In this document: piece by piece, positions 20,602 to 29,144 of the stretch
How positions within the stretch are numbered: the stretch's first letter is position 1
How the letters are laid out: each line of letters begins with the position of its first letter
Assembly: GCF_026586805.1 (NCBI RefSeq)
Contig: NZ_JAPFHA010000017.1
Coordinates: 44,011 to 108,010, forward strand
From: Niveibacterium sp. 24ML
GTDB taxonomy: Bacteria > Pseudomonadota > Gammaproteobacteria > Burkholderiales > Rhodocyclaceae
DNA length: 64,000 bases
Direction of reading: 5' to 3'
The notes under the pieces: generated by a model
Databases searched by the model: none
Seen by the model: the letters and a program-made list of their open reading frames with translations, nothing else
Told to the model about the DNA's origin: nothing
Made by a program: the position numbers and the translations under genes

Positions 20602-21873
20602 ATGAGCAAACCCGATCCTGCCCGCTGGGGCTTTACCACCCGCACCGTTCATGGCGATCGCCTCGGCGGCGTCGAGCACGGCGGCATCCACAAGCCGATG
20701 CACACCTCGGTGCAGTACGGCTATGCCAATGCTGCGGAGTTGATCGGGGTTTTCCAGGGCGAGATCGCCGGTTTCAACTACGCTCGCCAGGGCACACCCA
20801 CCGTCGCCGCGCTCGAAGCCAGCGTCAACCGCATGGAAGACGGGCGCGGCACGATCTGCTTCGCGACCGGCATGGCCGCGATCACTGCGGTATTCACCAC
20901 CCTGCTCAAGGCCGGCGATCACCTGATCGCGAGCAAGTACGTCTTTGGCAATACCAACAGCCTGCTTGGCACCCTGCAGGCGCTCGGCATCCGCGTAAGC
21001 ATGGTCGAAGCCACAGACGCCGCGGCAGTGGAAGCCGCGATCACGCCGCAGACCCGCATGGTCTTCGTCGAAACCATCGCCAACCCGCGCACGCAAGTGG
21101 CCGATGTTGCCGGCATCGGTGCACTGTGCGGGGCGCACGGCCTGGTCTACGTGGTGGATAACACCGTCACATCACCCTGGCTGTTCAAGCCCAAGTCGGT
21201 CGGAGCCTCGCTGGTCATCAACTCGCTGACCAAGTCGATCGGCGGCCACGGCAATGCACTCGGCGGCGCGGTCACCGACACCGGGCTTTTCGACTGGTCT
21301 GAGTACCCCAACATCTTCGAGGCCTACCGCAAGGGCAACCCGGCCGGCTGGGGGCTTGGGCAGATCAAGAAGAAGGGCCTGCGCGACCAGGGCGGCGCAC
21401 TGTCGTCAGAAGCCTCGCATCACCTGTCGGTCGGCGCCGAGACCCTGGGCCTGCGCATGAACGCCACCGGCGCCAACGCGCTCGCGCTCGCCCGCATGCT
21501 CGAAGCCCACCCCGCGGTGCGGCGGGTCTACTACCCGGGGCTGGAGAGCCACGCGCAGCACGAACGCGCCAAACAACTGTTCTGCGGCAACAGCTGGCTG
21601 CTCGCCTTCGAACTCGAAGACGACGCCGACTGCCTGCCCTTCATCGACCGCCTCACCCTGCCGATCATCGCCACCGGCCTGGGCGACACCCGCACGCTGA
21701 TCATCCCCGTCGCGCACACGATCTTCTGGGAGATGGGCGCTGCCAAGCGCGCCGAGATGGGCATCGCCGAATCGTTGATCCGCGTGTCGGTCGGCATCGA
21801 AGACCAGCAGGACATCCTCGACGACTTCGAGCGCGCGCTGGCCGGTTCAGACGAATCGGGCCTGAGCGGCTAG
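20602..21873 (+). CDS. Cys/Met-metabolism PLP-dependent enzyme (cystathionine gamma-synthase family)
   Basis: This is a 423-residue fold-type I PLP enzyme. The Schiff-base lysine is in INSLTKSIGGHGNALGG (Lys211), and the cofactor-binding aspartate is in VVDNTVTSPW (Asp186). The family does gamma-synthase, beta-lyase, gamma-lyase or O-acylhomoserine sulfhydrylase reactions; the sequence does not tell which. An insertion after the lysine (WSEYPNIFEAYRKGNPAGWG) is longer than in MetB/MetC, so it is a subfamily. The ATG at 20602 lies 38 bases after the hydrolase gene. Confidence 0.9.
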   Translation: MSKPDPARWGFTTRTVHGDRLGGVEHGGIHKPMHTSVQYGYANAAELIGVFQGEIAGFNYARQGTPTVAALEASVNRMEDGRGTICFATGMAAITAVFTTLLKAGDHLIASKYVFGNTNSLLGTLQALGIRVSMVEATDAAAVEAAITPQTRMVFVETIANPRTQVADVAGIGALCGAHGLVYVVDNTVTSPWLFKPKSVGASLVINSLTKSIGGHGNALGGAVTDTGLFDWSEYPNIFEAYRKGNPAGWGLGQIKKKGLRDQGGALSSEASHHLSVGAETLGLRMNATGANALALARMLEAHPAVRRVYYPGLESHAQHERAKQLFCGNSWLLAFELEDDADCLPFIDRLTLPIIATGLGDTRTLIIPVAHTIFWEMGAAKRAEMGIAESLIRVSVGIEDQQDILDDFERALAGSDESGLSG

Positions 21874-21902
21874 CAGACCGGGCTGGGCCTATGGCGGCAG
21901 CA

Positions 21903-21935
21903 CAGCCTGGCTTGATACGCAACCAAGCCAGGCTG
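21903..21935. terminator. Inverted repeat between convergent genes (possible bidirectional terminator)
   Basis: CAGCCTGGCTTG (21903-21914) and CAAGCCAGGCTG (21924-21935) form a perfect 12-bp stem with a 9-base loop. It stands between the end of the PLP-enzyme gene and the end of the outer-membrane gene on the other strand. There is no T-run on either side, so termination is inferred from position. Confidence 0.55.
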
Positions 21936-22014
21936 CGCCATTCAAGCTGCTAGAGGCTTTCGGGGCGCCGCCGTTGAAGACGGCGCCCGCGAGCTGGCGG
22001 TGCGAATCGCCCGC

Positions 22015-22848
22015 TCAGAATGCCGTTTCGAGGAACAGCGTGGGGCCGCTGAAGCTGTATTGCACCTCGCCGTGGAAGCTGTCCTTGGTGGCTTCCAGGC
22101 CATAGTCGACATAGCGATAGCCAATACCGGCGGCGAAGTTCTTGTGGAAGCGCCAATCCACCGCTGCAGACAACGCCATCAACGAGCCATCGTAGTCGTC
22201 GTAGTTCAAGCTGAAGTAGTCGAGGCGGGCACGCAGGTTGAACTTGTCGTTGATCGCATAGCCGCCATACAGGCCCAGCGTTGGCAAGGGCACGAGCTGG
22301 TCTTTCGATTCGCTCTGGAAGGACGCGGCGTTACCGCCTACGCTGGCCTGTCCGCTCAGCGCGATGACAAAGTCGGTCATGTGCAGGCCGAACACGAGGC
22401 CCGCTTCGGCCTGCGGCGTCTTGTAGAACGAATAGCCGGCGCTGACTCGATAGATCGTCGTTTCGAAATTCGTGGTGACCGATGCACTGGCGGGAAAACT
22501 CAGGTCACCCCAGTTGATCTGGCGATCAATTGACCGGGTGCCATTGCGCTCAAGTGAGTAGTACTCGAACTCCATGCGCCAGTTCTGGCTGATACGTCCA
22601 CCGATCTGGATCGCCGGCAGCACATCGCGATCAGAGAGACCCAGCTCGTCTTCCAGTTCCAGCGAGGTGCCGGGAATCTTGGTGCCCGGAAAGTCGAGCC
22701 GGGCGGAAGATGAAATCGACGCCCAGTACCCGCTCAGTTGCGCCCAGTAGCGGTCGTTGCTGGTTTCAGCCAGGGCTGCACCGGAAAGCGCGCCGAACAG
22801 CAGCGCCACCACCACCGCGCATTGACGTTGTTTGATTTGCCTTGTCAT
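22015..22848 (-). CDS. Outer-membrane beta-barrel protein (unassigned family)
   Basis: This 277-residue protein has a signal peptide (hydrophobic VVALLFGALSGAALA then ETS). It then shows alternating aromatic/polar strands ending in FLETAF; the terminal Phe is the BAM signal of outer-membrane proteins. Repeated patterns such as FGLHMTDFVIALSG, LYGGYAINDKFNLRARL and YRYVDYGLEAT suggest about 10 to 12 strands. The start was moved inward to MTRQIKQR, which has GGGGACTG just before it. I cannot name a function; it may be a porin-like or OmpW-like protein. Confidence 0.8.
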   Translation of the reverse strand: MTRQIKQRQCAVVVALLFGALSGAALAETSNDRYWAQLSGYWASISSSARLDFPGTKIPGTSLELEDELGLSDRDVLPAIQIGGRISQNWRMEFEYYSLERNGTRSIDRQINWGDLSFPASASVTTNFETTIYRVSAGYSFYKTPQAEAGLVFGLHMTDFVIALSGQASVGGNAASFQSESKDQLVPLPTLGLYGGYAINDKFNLRARLDYFSLNYDDYDGSLMALSAAVDWRFHKNFAAGIGYRYVDYGLEATKDSFHGEVQYSFSGPTLFLETAF

Positions 22849-23020
22849 CTCAGTCCCCTTTGCTTGTTGTTGGTTGACTGCAACTGCCATTCCAATCTAG
22901 CCCCATGTCAAGCGCTGATGGATGCAAAAGATCAAGCGATTGCGATGCATCAGGCCCCGCGTTAGATCGGCCGTGGCACACGCCACGCAAAGCTGTGTTC
23001 AGGCACATCCAGGCAAGGGG

Positions 23021-24610
23021 TTAGCCGGCAACCACCTGATTGCGGCCCGATTCCTTGGCGCTGCGGGTGGCAAAGGCAACACGATCGAGCAAGGCACGCG
23101 TGACGAGTTCATCGCCACGCTGAACAACGCCGGCACTGAGTGTGACCGGCACCCGCCGGCCATCGTTGCTGAGCACGACAAGCTGCTCGGTTTTCTGGCG
23201 GATGCGCTCGGCCACATCCAGCGCCTCATCCAGATCGGTGTCGGGCAGCACGAGGCAGAATTCCTCGCCGCCATAACGGGCTGACCAGTCGATCGTGCGG
23301 ACACTGCCTTCGAGCACGCCGGCAAAGGCGCGCAGGACCGCGTCGCCGGTGGGCCAGCCGTAGGTCATGTTGATGTCGTGGAAGTGGTCAAGATCCATGA
23401 ACACCAGCGAGAGCGCGCGATGGTTGCGGACCGAGGCTTCGAGCTCGCGCTCCAGGTGCAGATCGAGGTAGCGCCGGTTGTGCAGGCCGGTCAGTCCGTC
23501 CTGCTGGGCATCGCGGGTGGCCTCGCTCATCAGGCGCCGGCCCATCAGGGTGATCAGGTTGGTGACCCGTTCGGTCACCACGCGGGTGACGTTTTCAAAG
23601 TGGTCGATGCGCAGATCCTTGCCCTCGCGCGCCAGCACCTCGGCCAGTTCGTCCGCCACCACCAGGCGCCCACGCCCTTCGCCCTTGGCGCGGTACATGG
23701 CCTGATCGGCGGAAGCGAGCAACTCATCGAGCGCGAGGTTCGGGCGCACCAGCGCCAAGCCACCGCTGATGCTCAGCGGCGTCACGTCACGTTGCTGCGA
23801 TGCCGGGGGCGGCGCGCCCCACCAGAAGCCCAGATTGCGCGAACGCGCGCCCGGTACGTCGGAAGCGCCGCCGGGCAGGATCGGATAGCGGATCGAGCAG
23901 AAGTGCTCGATGAAGCGGCGGGCATCATCGGCCACCGTCACTTCATCCGGGCGCCTCATCATGACGGCGAACTCTTCGCCACCAAAGCGCGCGATCAGGT
24001 CATCCGGCGCGGCCCACTCGCGCAGACAATCAGCCACGAAGATGAGGATCTCGTCACCGGCATCGTGGCCGTAGCTGTCGTTGATGCGCTTGAAGTGGTC
24101 CAGATCAAGCAGCAGCAAGCCAACAGCGCCCTCGCCCCTGATCATCGTTTCGGCGCGCTCGAACCACGTGCTGCGGTTGAAGAGCGAGGTCAGCCGGTCT
24201 CGATGCACTTGCGCAAGTTGTTCGCGCTCACGCCGGCGAATGCGGCGCAGGCGACGGATGCGCCAGACGAGCTGGCTGGGCGCATCGCTCACGCTGACGA
24301 CGTCTTGCAGCACTTCGGAGGGGTCGCTGTCATCGAGCATCGGCAGCACGCGCATTGCATGCTCCGCGTTGTCCACCACCACCACGGTCGGGCGGTTGCC
24401 GCCACCGAGGGCACGCCTGAGATCGCCCTCGCTCATCCCCAGATCGGCACGGATCACCCACACCGCATCGGCTTGTGCAGGCTCGGCCCCGGCGGCAATC
24501 ACCTTCACTTCGTAGCCCGCAGCACGCAGCAGATCCGCGCCCAGCTTGCCCGCGCGATCCTCGCCATCCGGCGTCACCCAGTACGCGCTTACCTTTGCTT
24601 TCGCCCTCAC
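23021..24610 (-). CDS. Tandem GGDEF protein (two diguanylate cyclase domains) with receiver-like N-terminus
   Basis: This protein makes c-di-GMP, a second messenger. In the GTG-started form it has 529 residues. Residues about 1-110 are a receiver-like alpha/beta region lacking a clear phospho-aspartate. A basic helix (RRLRRIRRRER) leads to the first GGDEF domain (signature RFGGEEFAV, about 208-216), and the second has RYGGEEFCL (about 445-453). Both retain the GGEEF catalytic loop. The second keeps an RTID inhibitory site at the expected position nine residues upstream; the first has APDD there. I chose the GTG at 24608-24610 because a GGGAG lies 9 bases upstream; an ATG 16 codons earlier is possible. 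Confidence 0.9.
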   Translation of the reverse strand: MRAKAKVSAYWVTPDGEDRAGKLGADLLRAAGYEVKVIAAGAEPAQADAVWVIRADLGMSEGDLRRALGGGNRPTVVVVDNAEHAMRVLPMLDDSDPSEVLQDVVSVSDAPSQLVWRIRRLRRIRRREREQLAQVHRDRLTSLFNRSTWFERAETMIRGEGAVGLLLLDLDHFKRINDSYGHDAGDEILIFVADCLREWAAPDDLIARFGGEEFAVMMRRPDEVTVADDARRFIEHFCSIRYPILPGGASDVPGARSRNLGFWWGAPPPASQQRDVTPLSISGGLALVRPNLALDELLASADQAMYRAKGEGRGRLVVADELAEVLAREGKDLRIDHFENVTRVVTERVTNLITLMGRRLMSEATRDAQQDGLTGLHNRRYLDLHLERELEASVRNHRALSLVFMDLDHFHDINMTYGWPTGDAVLRAFAGVLEGSVRTIDWSARYGGEEFCLVLPDTDLDEALDVAERIRQKTEQLVVLSNDGRRVPVTLSAGVVQRGDELVTRALLDRVAFATRSAKESGRNQVVAG

Positions 24611-24757
24611 GCCTGCGCACTCCCATTGATGGCCGATCGATGCCACGCTCTCGCACACCGCGCACGCCAGATTACCGGCGATTGGCCGCCAGCACTTGAG
24701 TCAGCGCAGCGAAGTCGTGACTTGTGGGTGCCGGCCCGGTGGCAAGCGGCCGAACCC

Positions 24758-25876
24758 TCAGCGCAGGTTGCGCACTGCAATCCGCTGCACCTTGCCCTGG
24801 CGCGATACGCTCAGCATCACCTGATCCGCGCCCCGCTTGTCGTCGAGCAGCGCCTGGAACTTGTCGACCGAGTCCACCGGCTTGCCATCCACCGCGGTGA
24901 TGATGTCACCAGCGACAAAGCCGCCACCGGGGGTCTGCGTAATGCCGCGCAAGCCGGCCCGGTCGGCGCTGGAACCACGCTCGACCCGCACCACCACCAC
25001 GCCGCGCACATCCAGCATGCGCGAGAGGCGCGCGTTGACCCGCTCGTCGAGTTCCAGCCCAAGGTCGGGGCGCTCGTAGCGGCCGCTGCGGATCAGTTCC
25101 GGCACCACACTGTTGAGGGTATCGGCCGGCACCGCAAAACCGATGCCGGCGCTCGCCCCGCTCGGGCTGTAGATCATGGTGTTGATGCCGATCAGCCGCC
25201 CGGCCGAATCGAGCAGCGGCCCACCCGAATTGCCCGGGTTGATCGCCGCGTCGGTCTGGATCAGGTGGTGGATCGCGCGGCCGCCCTCTTCGCCCAGCGA
25301 GCGGTCAAGCGCCGAGACAATGCCGCTGGTGAAGGTCCAGTCGAGGCCGAAGGGATTGCCGATCGCGAACACCTTCTGGCCCACCCGCAGGTCATGGCTG
25401 CTGCCCAGGGGGATCGGTGCAATCCGGCTCTTGCCCAGCTTGATGCGCAGCACCGCGATGTCATGTTCCGGGCTCGCGCCGACCAGGGTAGAGCGGTAGT
25501 CGGTGCCATCGCCCAGTCGCACGGTCGCCTCGCTCGCGCCTTCGATCACATGGTAGTTGGTCACCACATGGCCGGACTGATCCCAGAGAAAGCCCGATCC
25601 GCTGCCGCGCGGCACCGAAAACACATTGCGGCTCCACAGGTCGCGCACCCGTTGGCTCGTTGTGATGTAGGCCACCGCATCGCGGCTGCGCTCGAACAGC
25701 GCGATCGTCGCCTTCTCGTCGGCCTGCAGCTCGCCGCGCGGACTCACCGGGCGCGGGGCAGCCGCGGCGGAAACGCCTGCAAGTAGTTGGGGCGGCAGCA
25801 AGCTGACGATCACGCTGAGCACGGCGCCAGCGAAGAGCCTGCTTCCACAAGGCAGGAAGGGGCACAGATTGGTCAT
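24758..25876 (-). CDS. HtrA/DegP-type periplasmic serine protease with one PDZ domain
   Basis: This 372-residue S1C protease degrades misfolded envelope proteins. A signal or anchor helix (about residues 12-38) precedes the trypsin-like domain, with catalytic triad His109 (VVTNYHVIEGA), Asp139 (EHDIAVLRI) and Ser217 (NPGNSGGPLL). One PDZ domain follows (about 280-372), as in DegS-type proteins, whereas DegP/DegQ have two. The frame extends 43 codons further upstream, but the ATG at 25874-25876 has GAGGAG 6 bases before it. It lies downstream of the TPR/AAA operon on the same strand, 171 bases away. Confidence 0.92.
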   Translation of the reverse strand: MTNLCPFLPCGSRLFAGAVLSVIVSLLPPQLLAGVSAAAAPRPVSPRGELQADEKATIALFERSRDAVAYITTSQRVRDLWSRNVFSVPRGSGSGFLWDQSGHVVTNYHVIEGASEATVRLGDGTDYRSTLVGASPEHDIAVLRIKLGKSRIAPIPLGSSHDLRVGQKVFAIGNPFGLDWTFTSGIVSALDRSLGEEGGRAIHHLIQTDAAINPGNSGGPLLDSAGRLIGINTMIYSPSGASAGIGFAVPADTLNSVVPELIRSGRYERPDLGLELDERVNARLSRMLDVRGVVVVRVERGSSADRAGLRGITQTPGGGFVAGDIITAVDGKPVDSVDKFQALLDDKRGADQVMLSVSRQGKVQRIAVRNLR

Positions 25877-26047
25877 GCAGTCTCCTCGGATACGCCACGC
25901 GTCCGCAGATTCTGGTAGACCCCGCATATGTGGCGAAACCCCATCGCTTTCAAGCCTCGTGCGCGGGGCTCGAAACACGATCCTGCACGCCGCGGCGGTG
26001 GCCATGTGCAGCGCGCGCCGCGGTGGCGGTGACCCGCCCGCTTGCGC

Positions 26048-26974
26048 TCAATAGTCCGGCCGCAGACGCACAGATTCCAGTTCGCGAGCCAGCATCCGCG
26101 AGAACAGGCCTGGCGCCACCCAGGTGTAGACGACGAATGCCAACCACACGAAATTGAGCGCAAGCGCGCCGGCGCCAAAATCCAGATCCTGCAGCGCCAG
26201 TACCGCAACGCGATAGGCCAGGAACACGCCGATCAATAGCAAGGTGGCACGCAACGGGCTGCCGCCTCCCACCCACGACTGCCATCGCCACCAAATCCCA
26301 AGCGTCAGGCTTTGCCTGGCCTTGACCGACGACAAGAGCCTCAGCGCCCCCTCATCCGAGGGGTTGTGTTGCACCGCCCAGAGCGCATGCTCCCGCGCCG
26401 CAGCAACATCGCCGCGGCGCAACAGAACGTGCCCCATCAGCACCAGCGCATCCTGATGCGCGGGTTGCTCACCGAGCGCTTCACGAGCCGCCTGCCATGC
26501 CGCGTCGGTGCGCCCGTCGCTGAAATCGAAATCGCCACAGGCAGTCAGGACATCTGGATCATCGGGCGCCAGCTCGCGCGCGCGCTCGAGTGCCGCGCGC
26601 TGTTCGCTGGGTCGATGCTCCTGTGCGGCGAGCTGAGCGCGGATGAGGTGCCCGTGCGCCTCGTCAGGTGATTGGGTCAACACCTGTTCGACGTGTCCGC
26701 GCGCCTCGGCTGTGCGGCGGTGTGCAAGCAGCGCAGCGGCCATCGCACGGTGACCCAGAGGTTCGTCGGGCGCCAGTGCGATCGCCTGTTTCGCCTCATG
26801 CAATGCAGCGTGGATCCGTCGCATGCCCAGCAAGCCAAACGCCAACAATGCGTGGGCCGCGGCGTGCTCGGGCGCATCAGCCAGCACGCGGCGCAAACGC
26901 TCGACTGCTGCGGCGTGATGCCCCTGCGCCGAGAGCTGAACCGCGAGCTCAATCTCATGGTGTGCGCCTCTCAT
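26048..26974 (-). CDS. TPR-repeat membrane protein, third gene of an AAA+/TPR operon
   Basis: This is a 308-residue protein. Residues 1 to about 205 are tetratricopeptide-like helix pairs (e.g. HHAAAVERLRRVLADAPEHA, then repeated AxAxLxxxL patterns), which bind protein partners. Two or three hydrophobic segments follow (about 235-290: LLLIGVFLAYRVAVLAL and LNFVWLAFVVYTWVAPGLF), and the tail is basic. No signal peptide is visible, so the TPR part is probably cytoplasmic, anchored by the C-terminus. The start overlaps the previous gene by ATGA, indicating translational coupling. I do not recognise a named family. Confidence 0.8.
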   Translation of the reverse strand: MRGAHHEIELAVQLSAQGHHAAAVERLRRVLADAPEHAAAHALLAFGLLGMRRIHAALHEAKQAIALAPDEPLGHRAMAAALLAHRRTAEARGHVEQVLTQSPDEAHGHLIRAQLAAQEHRPSEQRAALERARELAPDDPDVLTACGDFDFSDGRTDAAWQAAREALGEQPAHQDALVLMGHVLLRRGDVAAAREHALWAVQHNPSDEGALRLLSSVKARQSLTLGIWWRWQSWVGGGSPLRATLLLIGVFLAYRVAVLALQDLDFGAGALALNFVWLAFVVYTWVAPGLFSRMLARELESVRLRPDY

Positions 26975-27450
26975 GAAAGCACCAGATTACGCAGCCAAGG
27001 TGTAGTGACGCCGCGAGAGAGCACCGGCGCCAGAAAAAAAGCGCCTACAAGCAGGGGAATCAAGCCGTTGGCCACCCGCCCGCCGTAATACTGGTAAAGC
27101 TCGATGGCACGCTGCTGCATGAAGCAGGCTCGATAGGCGCAGGCGAGTTTGCTGACAAGCGCTAGCAACAGCACATAGCGGGCGAGCTGGGTGCTCAACC
27201 ACCCGGCCTCATGAGCAAGGTGGGTGCCCCAAAGGACGGCAAACGCGAGCGCGATACCCGCCGCGCAGAGCACCGCCTCGCGAACACGGGTCGGTGAGCC
27301 GAGCGCAAAGCCGTTCAGCGCCAGCCAGGCAAGTCCGGGCAGACCGCCGACAATCATTGTCGCGAGTACCGGCCAGATCGGGTTCACGATGAAACGCGCC
27401 GCTGCGCCAGGCAAGGGTTCGTCAGCAATGGCGTATCGACGCGCGCTCAT
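26971..27450 (-). CDS. Four-helix membrane protein, middle gene of an AAA+/TPR operon
   Basis: This 159-residue protein has about four transmembrane segments: FIVNPIWPVLATMIVGG, AGIALAFAVLWGTHLAHEAG, LARYVLLLALVSKLACAYRA and NGLIPLLVGAFFLAPVL. It has no domain I can name. The start codon overlaps the stop of the AAA+ gene (ATGA, 27447-27450), and its stop overlaps the next start in the same way. A longer frame 31 codons upstream exists but has no ribosome binding site I would trust. It is probably a membrane partner for the AAA+ and TPR proteins. Confidence 0.75.
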   Translation of the reverse strand: MSARRYAIADEPLPGAAARFIVNPIWPVLATMIVGGLPGLAWLALNGFALGSPTRVREAVLCAAGIALAFAVLWGTHLAHEAGWLSTQLARYVLLLALVSKLACAYRACFMQQRAIELYQYYGGRVANGLIPLLVGAFFLAPVLSRGVTTPWLRNLVLS

Positions 27451-28796
27451 GCCTGGCCCATTGCCTTGAGGAAATCCAGTACCTCGTCGTACTGGCCGCC
27501 TTCGTTGGCGTAACGGGCGTAGTTTCGCGCCGTGGTCAGCCATTCAAGGGTGGTTGGCCGTGCCTGCTTGAGCGCGGCCTTCAGGCAGAGGTCGTCGATA
27601 GGAACCTCCTCGCCTCGCGCGATTGAGGCATCGATCGCCTCGTCCGCGGCTGTCTCGATGACGTCGGCAATATCGGCGCCGGAAAAGCCGCTGGTGAGGC
27701 GCGCCACGTAGTCCAGATCAATCGGGTCACGGGTCGGCCGCTTTTCCAGCAGCGCAGAAACGATCTGGCGGCGAGCGACCAGATCTGGTGGTGGCACGAA
27801 GAGGACGCGGTCAAATCGCCCCGGACGACGAAATGCGGGATCCACGGCCCACGGCACGTTGGTCGCCGCCAACACCAGCACGCCCTCGTTGTTCTGCGCA
27901 AAACCATCAAGTTCCGACAGGAACTGGCTGACCAGCTTCGCGCTCGTCGCTTCGCGGCTGTACTGCCGCTTACCGCCCAACGCCTCGACTTCGTCGAAGA
28001 ACAGCACGGCCGGCCGCTGGCGCCGAGCCTGGTCAAACACCGCGCGCAGCTTGCGCTCGGACTCACCGATGTACATGTCGAGCACGTCGGATACCGCTAC
28101 GTTGATGAAGCTGGCGCCACACTCGCCGGCAGTCGCGCGAGCAAGCAGCGTCTTGCCACAACCGGGCGGTCCGTAGAGGAGAACGCCTCCCCCGGATTTC
28201 TTCGCGAACCGCTGGAAAAGTGAGGGTTTCTGAAACGGAGTGAGAATGCGGCGCCTGATCTGCTGTTTTATCGCATCGAGCCCACCGACATCGGCAAACG
28301 TGATGCGGTCACCGACTGGCTGGGTCATCCGGATCACGTCGCTCGCGCCCGTCTGGTCGGCCGCGAGACTGGTCACGCGCTCACCGCTGCGGTGGCTATC
28401 GAGCCTCACCACGCGCCCTTCAAGTTCCGAGAGCAGCGCCGCGTCGTCCAGCGCCGGGTTCGCCGCCACCGCCGCACGGTAGGAAGCCAGTGCCGCCGCA
28501 CGATCGCCAATTGCCAGCAAGCAGCGGCAACGCAGCAGGGCATACCGAGGATGATCATTCGGAAGCCACTCGAGCGCGCGCGCAGGCAGTCCATCCATGT
28601 GCAGCGATTCGGCCACACGAGCGCACAACGCTGGGTCAAGCGCTGTCAGCGCAACCCCTTGCTCCAACAGATGATCAGTGGCTCGTGCAGCTTGCCCCGC
28701 CGCGATGGCGGTTTCAAGGTAAGCACGGATCAGCGCGTCGTTGTCACGCTGAAGCGAGAGCGCGGTCTCGATCGGCGCCAGAAGGTCAGTAGTCAT
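27447..28796 (-). CDS. AAA+ ATPase with helical (TPR-like) N-terminal domain
   Basis: The 449 residues contain an N-terminal helical region (about 1-130) with TPR-like helix pairs and one AAA module (about 165-430). Walker A is GPPGCGKT (209-216), Walker B FFDEVEAL (Asp268, Glu269), sensor 1 ATNVPW (Asn313), and arginine fingers DPAFRRPGRFD (323, 324, 327). The loop MYIGESE (about 241-247) matches the aromatic pore loop of p97/Vps4-type classic AAA proteins, so substrate threading or remodelling is likely. There is no protease domain like FtsH. It heads a three-gene coupled operon with two membrane proteins. I cannot name a characterised relative with the same operon. Confidence 0.88.
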   Translation of the reverse strand: MTTDLLAPIETALSLQRDNDALIRAYLETAIAAGQAARATDHLLEQGVALTALDPALCARVAESLHMDGLPARALEWLPNDHPRYALLRCRCLLAIGDRAAALASYRAAVAANPALDDAALLSELEGRVVRLDSHRSGERVTSLAADQTGASDVIRMTQPVGDRITFADVGGLDAIKQQIRRRILTPFQKPSLFQRFAKKSGGGVLLYGPPGCGKTLLARATAGECGASFINVAVSDVLDMYIGESERKLRAVFDQARRQRPAVLFFDEVEALGGKRQYSREATSAKLVSQFLSELDGFAQNNEGVLVLAATNVPWAVDPAFRRPGRFDRVLFVPPPDLVARRQIVSALLEKRPTRDPIDLDYVARLTSGFSGADIADVIETAADEAIDASIARGEEVPIDDLCLKAALKQARPTTLEWLTTARNYARYANEGGQYDEVLDFLKAMGQA

Positions 28797-29144
28797 CCGG
28801 ATCTGTGGGGGGCCGTGCTGCGCCCGTCAAGGACAAAGAGCCTCGGATTATAGCCACCGACGACTTAGCACCGGCGCCGGCGCCCGGCACGAACACTCCC
28901 CCAAAGCGCCGCCCATGGCTTCAGCTCAGCCGGCTAACTCGGCGCGCTGCTTTGGCCACTCTGTACCCCCCCGGATACCAGCACCTGCACAGCACGCCCC
29001 GCTACCTGCGCGACTTGGTTGCGCGCGATAACTGGGGCTGCAGCGGCGTCCTTTCAAGTACTTGAACTGCTGCCCGGCGGCCCCCAATTTCAGCATCACG
29101 GCACAGCCCAATCGATGTGCGGCAACCAGTCCAAGGAGTGACCG
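28797..29144. other. Divergent promoter region between the AAA+ operon and the hsp20 pair
   Basis: These 348 bases hold two outward promoters. On the minus strand TATAAT (28847-28852) is a perfect -10, about 45 bases before the AAA+ start codon, with no matching -35. On the plus strand the sigma-32 promoter (29061-29090) faces the hsp20 genes. I see no other gene in the stretch. Confidence 0.6.
29054..29090 (+). promoter_or_regulatory. Sigma-32 (RpoH) heat-shock promoter of the hsp20 pair, with overlapping palindrome
   Basis: CTTGAAC (29061-29067) and CCCCAATTT (29082-29090) are separated by 14 bases, close to the RpoH consensus CTTGAAA-N13-15-CCCCATNT. A perfect 12-base palindrome TCAAGTACTTGA (29054-29065) overlaps the -35 box. 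The first Hsp20 start codon is 54 bases downstream. Confidence 0.75.

Noticed and set aside
22971..22987. CGTGGC/GCCACG hairpin downstream of the GGDEF gene
   Set aside because: Stem of 6 bp without T-run; not strong enough to be called a terminator.
23378..25786. Long plus-strand open frame opposite the GGDEF and HtrA genes
   Set aside because: It is antisense to two genes with intact catalytic motifs and has low-complexity Arg/His/Ala composition.
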